Assembly: GCA_018672145.1 (NCBI GenBank)
Contig: JABHGH010000128.1
Coordinates: 1 to 9,514 of the forward strand
Reading direction: 5' to 3'
Origin: Flavobacteriaceae bacterium
Lineage (GTDB): Bacteria > Bacteroidota > Bacteroidia > Flavobacteriales > Flavobacteriaceae
DNA: 9,514 bases
Every line of letters begins with the position of its first letter. Position 1 is the stretch's first letter. The notes under the pieces are model-generated. The model ran no database searches, had not been told where the DNA came from, and saw nothing but the letters and a program-made list of their open reading frames with translations. Both the position numbers and the translations under genes were made by a program. Positions 6,306-9,514 of this stretch are shown piece by piece.

Positions 6306-7556
6306 TTATATTAAAAATTGAAACAAATCAGGTTTATTGTTGATATAATCTCCATAAAACCCTTTTGACTTCATACGCTCTACAAGAGGTTCAAAGTCGT
6401 TTGGATTTTTAATTTCGATTCCAACAACTGCTGGTCCGTTTGATCGATTATTTTTTTTAGAATATTCAAAAAAGGTAATGTCGTCGTTTACGCCCAACAC
6501 TTCTGCCACAAACTCTTTTAAAGCACCTGCACGCTGTGGAAAACGCACAATAAAATAATGCAACAAACGTTCCTCTAACAAAGCGCGTTCCTTGATTTCT
6601 GCCATCCTAGTAATGTCATTATTACCACCACAAATAAGGCAAACGACATTTTTTCCTTTAATTTCATCTGCAACAGTGTCGAGTGCTGCTGTTGACATTG
6701 CACCTGCTGGCTCAACAACGATTGCTTCTTTGTTGTATAGTGTTAGGATCGACTGGCATATTTCACCTTCTGAAACAAGCACCATTTTGTCGAGGTATTC
6801 ACGACATAACACATAGGCATTATCTCCAACTCTACGAACAGCTGCTCCATCAACAAAAGGGTCTATTTTATCTAAAGCGGTGATCTCCCCTTTTTCTAGC
6901 GATTGTTGCATAGCAGGTGCACCACTAGGCTCAATCCCAATCACTTTAGTTTTGGGGGATAAAGTTTTAAAAACATGGAGGACGCCAGAAATCAGGCCAC
7001 CACCACCAATCGGCACAAGAATGTAGTCTATAGGTTCTTTTGCCTGCTCGATGAGTTCCAAGGCCAATGTCGCCTGACCAACAACAACATCCTCATCTTC
7101 AAAGGGATGAACAAAAGCACTGTTGGTTTTATCTTTAAACGCTTGCGCTGCTGCATAAGCATCGTCAAAGGTGTCACCCACCAATTTGATTTCGACAAAA
7201 GAGCCACCAAACATACGTACTTGACCAAGTTTTTGCTTGGGTGTAGGTACTGGCATAAAAATTGTCCCTTGAATCCCGAGTTTATTACAAGCCAAGGCAA
7301 CACCTTGTGCATGGTTACCTGCACTTGCACACACGATACCACGCTCACACTCTTCTTTGGAAAGTTTATGGATTTTGTGATATGCACCTCTTAACTTAAA
7401 AGAACGGATCGGCTGTAAGTCTTCGCGTTTTAACAACACTTTTGCGCCATATTGCATGCTCAATCTTTCGTTGAACTGCAATGGCGTTTCGAGTGCTACA
7501 TCACGAACGATATCTCTCGCCTTTTCTATTTCTTTTATGTCTAAGATATGTGTCAA
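6306..7556 (-). CDS. ilvA: Threonine ammonia-lyase (threonine dehydratase), biosynthetic type
   Basis: PLP enzyme that deaminates L-threonine to 2-oxobutanoate, the first committed step to isoleucine. The 416-residue protein has the PLP-binding lysine in SFKLRGAY (Lys54), SAGNHAQG (78-85), the phosphate-binding GGGGL (184-188) and CGGNND (309-314). A single ACT-like regulatory domain spans about 330-416. E. coli IlvA is 514 residues with two such domains, so this is the shorter form. The ACT-like domain and the ilv context point to a biosynthetic, probably isoleucine-inhibited enzyme. The frame has no ATG before codon 34, and the ilvC stop lies in the same frame, so translation must begin within a few codons of that stop. 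TTG at 7556 is the only common start there, and AGGA lies 6 bases upstream. The gap to ilvC is 3 bases. Confidence 0.95.
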   Translation of the reverse strand: MTHILDIKEIEKARDIVRDVALETPLQFNERLSMQYGAKVLLKREDLQPIRSFKLRGAYHKIHKLSKEECERGIVCASAGNHAQGVALACNKLGIQGTIFMPVPTPKQKLGQVRMFGGSFVEIKLVGDTFDDAYAAAQAFKDKTNSAFVHPFEDEDVVVGQATLALELIEQAKEPIDYILVPIGGGGLISGVLHVFKTLSPKTKVIGIEPSGAPAMQQSLEKGEITALDKIDPFVDGAAVRRVGDNAYVLCREYLDKMVLVSEGEICQSILTLYNKEAIVVEPAGAMSTAALDTVADEIKGKNVVCLICGGNNDITRMAEIKERALLEERLLHYFIVRFPQRAGALKEFVAEVLGVNDDITFFEYSKKNNRSNGPAVVGIEIKNPNDFEPLVERMKSKGFYGDYINNKPDLFQFLI

Positions 7557-7559
7557 GGT

Positions 7560-9032
7560 TTATCCTATTTTCTGCATGGCTGTCATCGAAGCGCGTAACT
7601 CTTTTCCAATAACCTCTACGGGGTGTTTACGAATCACATCATTGATTTGAATGAGCTCCTGGTTGTCAACACCACTTTCATGCGACTGGAAAGAAGCACC
7701 AATCACATCAGTATCAATTCCTTTCATGAAATCTGTCAACAAGGGTTTGCAAGCATGGTCAAACAAATAGCAACCATATTCTGCAGTGTCAGATATCACA
7801 CGGTTCATTTCAAAAAGCTTTTTACGAGCAATTGTGTTGGCAATCAATGGTGTCTCATGCAATGATTCATAATATGCTGATGCATCTTTAATTCCTGAAG
7901 CAACCATAGTATCAAAAGCCAACTCAACACCTGCGCGGACAAAAGCAACCATGAGTATACCGTGATCAAAGAATTCTTGCTCAGATATTTCACGATCAGT
8001 GATTGCAGTCTTTTCAAAAGCAGTCTCCCCTGTTGCGGCACGCCACTCTAAAAGGTTTTTATCGTCATTTGCCCAATCTTCCATCATCGTTTTAGAAAAG
8101 TGACCTGACATAATATCGTCCATATGTTTTTTGAACAATGGCTCCATGATCTCTTTTAACTCTTCAGAGAGCTTGAATGCTTTTACTTTAGCAGGGTTAC
8201 TTAATCTGTCCATCATATTGGTAATACCTCCGTGCTTAAGCGCTTCGGTAATCGTCTCCCAACCATGCTGAATTAGTTTTGATGCATAGCTTGGCTCAAT
8301 CCCTTTTTCGACCATTTTATCAAAGCTCAAAATAGAACCTGTTTGCAAGACACCACACAAAATGGTTTGCTCACCCATTAAATCAGACTTCACTTCTGCA
8401 ACAAAGGAAGACTCTAAAACACCAGCGCGGTGACCACCTGTACCTACACAATATGCTTTTGCTTGCGCTAGACCATGACCTTTTGGGTCGTTATCGACGT
8501 GAACGGCAATAAGTGTTGGCACGCCAAAACCTCTTTTGTATTCTTCGCGAACCTCAGAGCCAGGGCTTTTTGGTGCAACCATGATAACAGTCAGATCTTC
8601 TCTTACTTTGGTTCCTTCTTCAACAATATTAAAACCATGTGAATAGGAAAGTGTTGCACCCTTTTTCATCAAAGGCATAACGGCCTCAACCACAGAAGTG
8701 TGGTTTTTGTCAGGCGTAAGATTGATGACCAAATCAGCACTTGGAATCATTTCTTCATAGGTTCCAACGTTAAAGTCATTGGACACTGCGTTGTTATAAG
8801 AAGTACGCTTTTGCTCAATTGCGCCTGCGCGAAGAGCGTAGGAAACATCCAAGCCAGAATCGCGCATGTTAAGACCTTGGTTAAGGCCTTGGGCCCCACA
8901 TCCTACAATAACAATTTTTTTTCCTTTTAATGCAGCAATTCCATCGCTGAATTCTGAAGGGTTCATAAAACGACAACGAGCAAGTTGATCGAGTTGCTCA
9001 CGTAATGAAAGGGTGTTGAAATAATTTGACAT
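7560..9032 (-). CDS. ilvC: Ketol-acid reductoisomerase (NADP+), class II long form
   Basis: Converts 2-acetolactate and 2-aceto-2-hydroxybutanoate, by alkyl migration and NADPH reduction, to the dihydroxy acid precursors of valine and isoleucine. The 490 residues match the class II length (E. coli 491), with a duplicated knotted C-terminal domain. Residues fall at the same numbers as in E. coli: Rossmann GCGAQGLNQG (44-53); NADPH-phosphate ligands Arg68, Arg76 and Ser78; catalytic His132 and Lys155; Mg2+ ligands Asp217, Glu221, Glu389 and Glu393; and Ser414. APKSPGSEVREEYKRGFGVP (153-172) is the signature segment. The Arg/Arg/Ser set predicts NADPH over NADH. The ATG start follows the ilvN stop by 8 bases, and the TAA stop lies 3 bases before ilvA, indicating a tight operon. 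Confidence 0.98.
   Translation of the reverse strand: MSNYFNTLSLREQLDQLARCRFMNPSEFSDGIAALKGKKIVIVGCGAQGLNQGLNMRDSGLDVSYALRAGAIEQKRTSYNNAVSNDFNVGTYEEMIPSADLVINLTPDKNHTSVVEAVMPLMKKGATLSYSHGFNIVEEGTKVREDLTVIMVAPKSPGSEVREEYKRGFGVPTLIAVHVDNDPKGHGLAQAKAYCVGTGGHRAGVLESSFVAEVKSDLMGEQTILCGVLQTGSILSFDKMVEKGIEPSYASKLIQHGWETITEALKHGGITNMMDRLSNPAKVKAFKLSEELKEIMEPLFKKHMDDIMSGHFSKTMMEDWANDDKNLLEWRAATGETAFEKTAITDREISEQEFFDHGILMVAFVRAGVELAFDTMVASGIKDASAYYESLHETPLIANTIARKKLFEMNRVISDTAEYGCYLFDHACKPLLTDFMKGIDTDVIGASFQSHESGVDNQELIQINDVIRKHPVEVIGKELRASMTAMQKIG
7563..7566 (-). promoter_or_regulatory. Shine-Dalgarno-like site deciding the ilvA TTG start
   Basis: AGGA on the - strand lies 6 bases before the ilvA TTG and overlaps the last codons of ilvC (Ile-Gly-stop). 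Such sites are uncommon in this phylum. Its near-ideal spacing supports the TTG and suggests that ribosomes ending on ilvC reload directly onto ilvA. It is a short motif and could be chance. Confidence 0.35.
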
Positions 9033-9040
9033 TATAAATA

Positions 9041-9514
9041 TTATTTAGAAAATTCTTTTAAAATATGGGTAATCTGCATAGGAGATTTTGTTACAGAAAT
9101 TCTACCTGAACGAACAAATTGCAATAGTCCGTAGGGTGCCAATTCGTTATACAATTGCTCTGTCTCTTCACGAAAACCTGTTTTTTCAATCACAAAAAAA
9201 TCGGGATTAACAGTGACAATATTTGCATGACTTTTTTTGATTACATTTTGAATTTGACGCTGTTCAAATAGTAAATTTGATTTCACTTTATATAGAGCGG
9301 ATTCTTGAAATATTGTTTCTTCGTCGGTGTGATAAAAAGCTTTGATAACTTCAATCTGCTTTTCAATTTGCTTGACAATTTTAATCACCTGATCATTTGA
9401 GGTTTGAACCACAATCACAAACCGAAAAATATCTTCTATTTCTGATAATGAGGTGTTCAGACTATCAATATTGATATGACGCTTTAAAAATATTGCGGAA
9501 ACTCTGGAGAGCAA
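9041..9514 (-). CDS. ilvN: Acetolactate synthase small (regulatory) subunit, N-terminus outside window
   Basis: Regulatory partner of the ThDP-dependent acetolactate synthase IlvB. It activates the catalytic subunit and confers feedback inhibition by valine. The visible part begins inside the ACT domain with LSRVSAIFLKRHINIDSL (2-19), followed by FRFVIVV (30-36), KQIEKQIEVIKA (48-59) and the C-terminal domain with DFFVIEKTG (105-113) and QFVRSGRI (132-139). 157 residues are present and the family is usually about 160-180, so roughly 10-20 are missing. The codon at the window edge reads TTG, but it aligns inside the ACT domain and is not a start. ilvB would be expected immediately beyond the right edge, by analogy with common ilv operons. 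Confidence 0.93.
   Translation of the reverse strand: MLSRVSAIFLKRHINIDSLNTSLSEIEDIFRFVIVVQTSNDQVIKIVKQIEKQIEVIKAFYHTDEETIFQESALYKVKSNLLFEQRQIQNVIKKSHANIVTVNPDFFVIEKTGFREETEQLYNELAPYGLLQFVRSGRISVTKSPMQITHILKEFSK

Noticed and set aside
6975..7394. 139-codon + strand frame, and a 119-codon - strand frame at 7028-7387, both overlapping ilvA
   Set aside because: Both shadow the conserved PLP domain of ilvA and are Cys/His-rich in a way typical of out-of-frame translation.
7551..7556. TTGACA on the - strand at the ilvA start, resembling an E. coli -35 box
   Set aside because: Bacteroidota use TTTG/TAnnTTTG promoters, and the match sits exactly on the start codon of a gene in a tight operon.

Overview
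The window is a compact block of housekeeping genes from what looks like a member of the Bacteroidota, most likely class Flavobacteriia. Four things suggest this: the protein character (flavobacterial-type GapN, PhoH, SAM hydrolase-like protein and IlvN); A/T-rich gene starts with little Shine-Dalgarno signal; TAnnTTTG promoter elements in the two gaps that should carry promoters; and the purC-phoH / SAM-hydrolase-like gene neighbourhood. The genus cannot be named from this sequence. I see no mobile element, CRISPR array, tRNA, rRNA, replication origin or sign of recent transfer. No gene-free stretch exceeds 100 bases.

Left part (1-2659): the 3' two thirds of miaA (tRNA dimethylallyltransferase, + strand) runs tail to tail into purC, with a 4-base overlap that includes both stop codons. 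purC lies downstream of phoH on the - strand, and the two share a TAATG stop/start junction, so they are probably one translationally coupled transcript.

Middle (2557-4678): a 100-base divergent spacer separates phoH from a SAM hydroxide adenosyltransferase-like gene. It carries two face-to-face TAnnTTTG elements, one per direction. dnaN (sliding clamp) follows with its own promoter-like sequence. The SAM hydrolase-like protein appears to lack two of the three catalytic residues known for its family, which is the most interesting single observation here.

Right part (4692-9514): a - strand cluster in transcript order ilvN (partial) - ilvC - ilvA - gapN. The gaps are 8, 3 and 15 bases, so this is almost certainly one operon for isoleucine/valine synthesis with an NADP-dependent non-phosphorylating glyceraldehyde-3-phosphate dehydrogenase at its end. 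GapN makes NADPH and IlvC consumes it, so the linkage may be functional. dnaN and gapN converge with a 13-base gap.

Three of the seven genes whose starts lie inside the window (phoH, the SAM hydrolase-like gene and ilvA) have no ATG at the position expected from their families and appear to start at TTG. I do not see a previously undescribed system here. The window is largely ordinary core metabolism with a few details worth checking.
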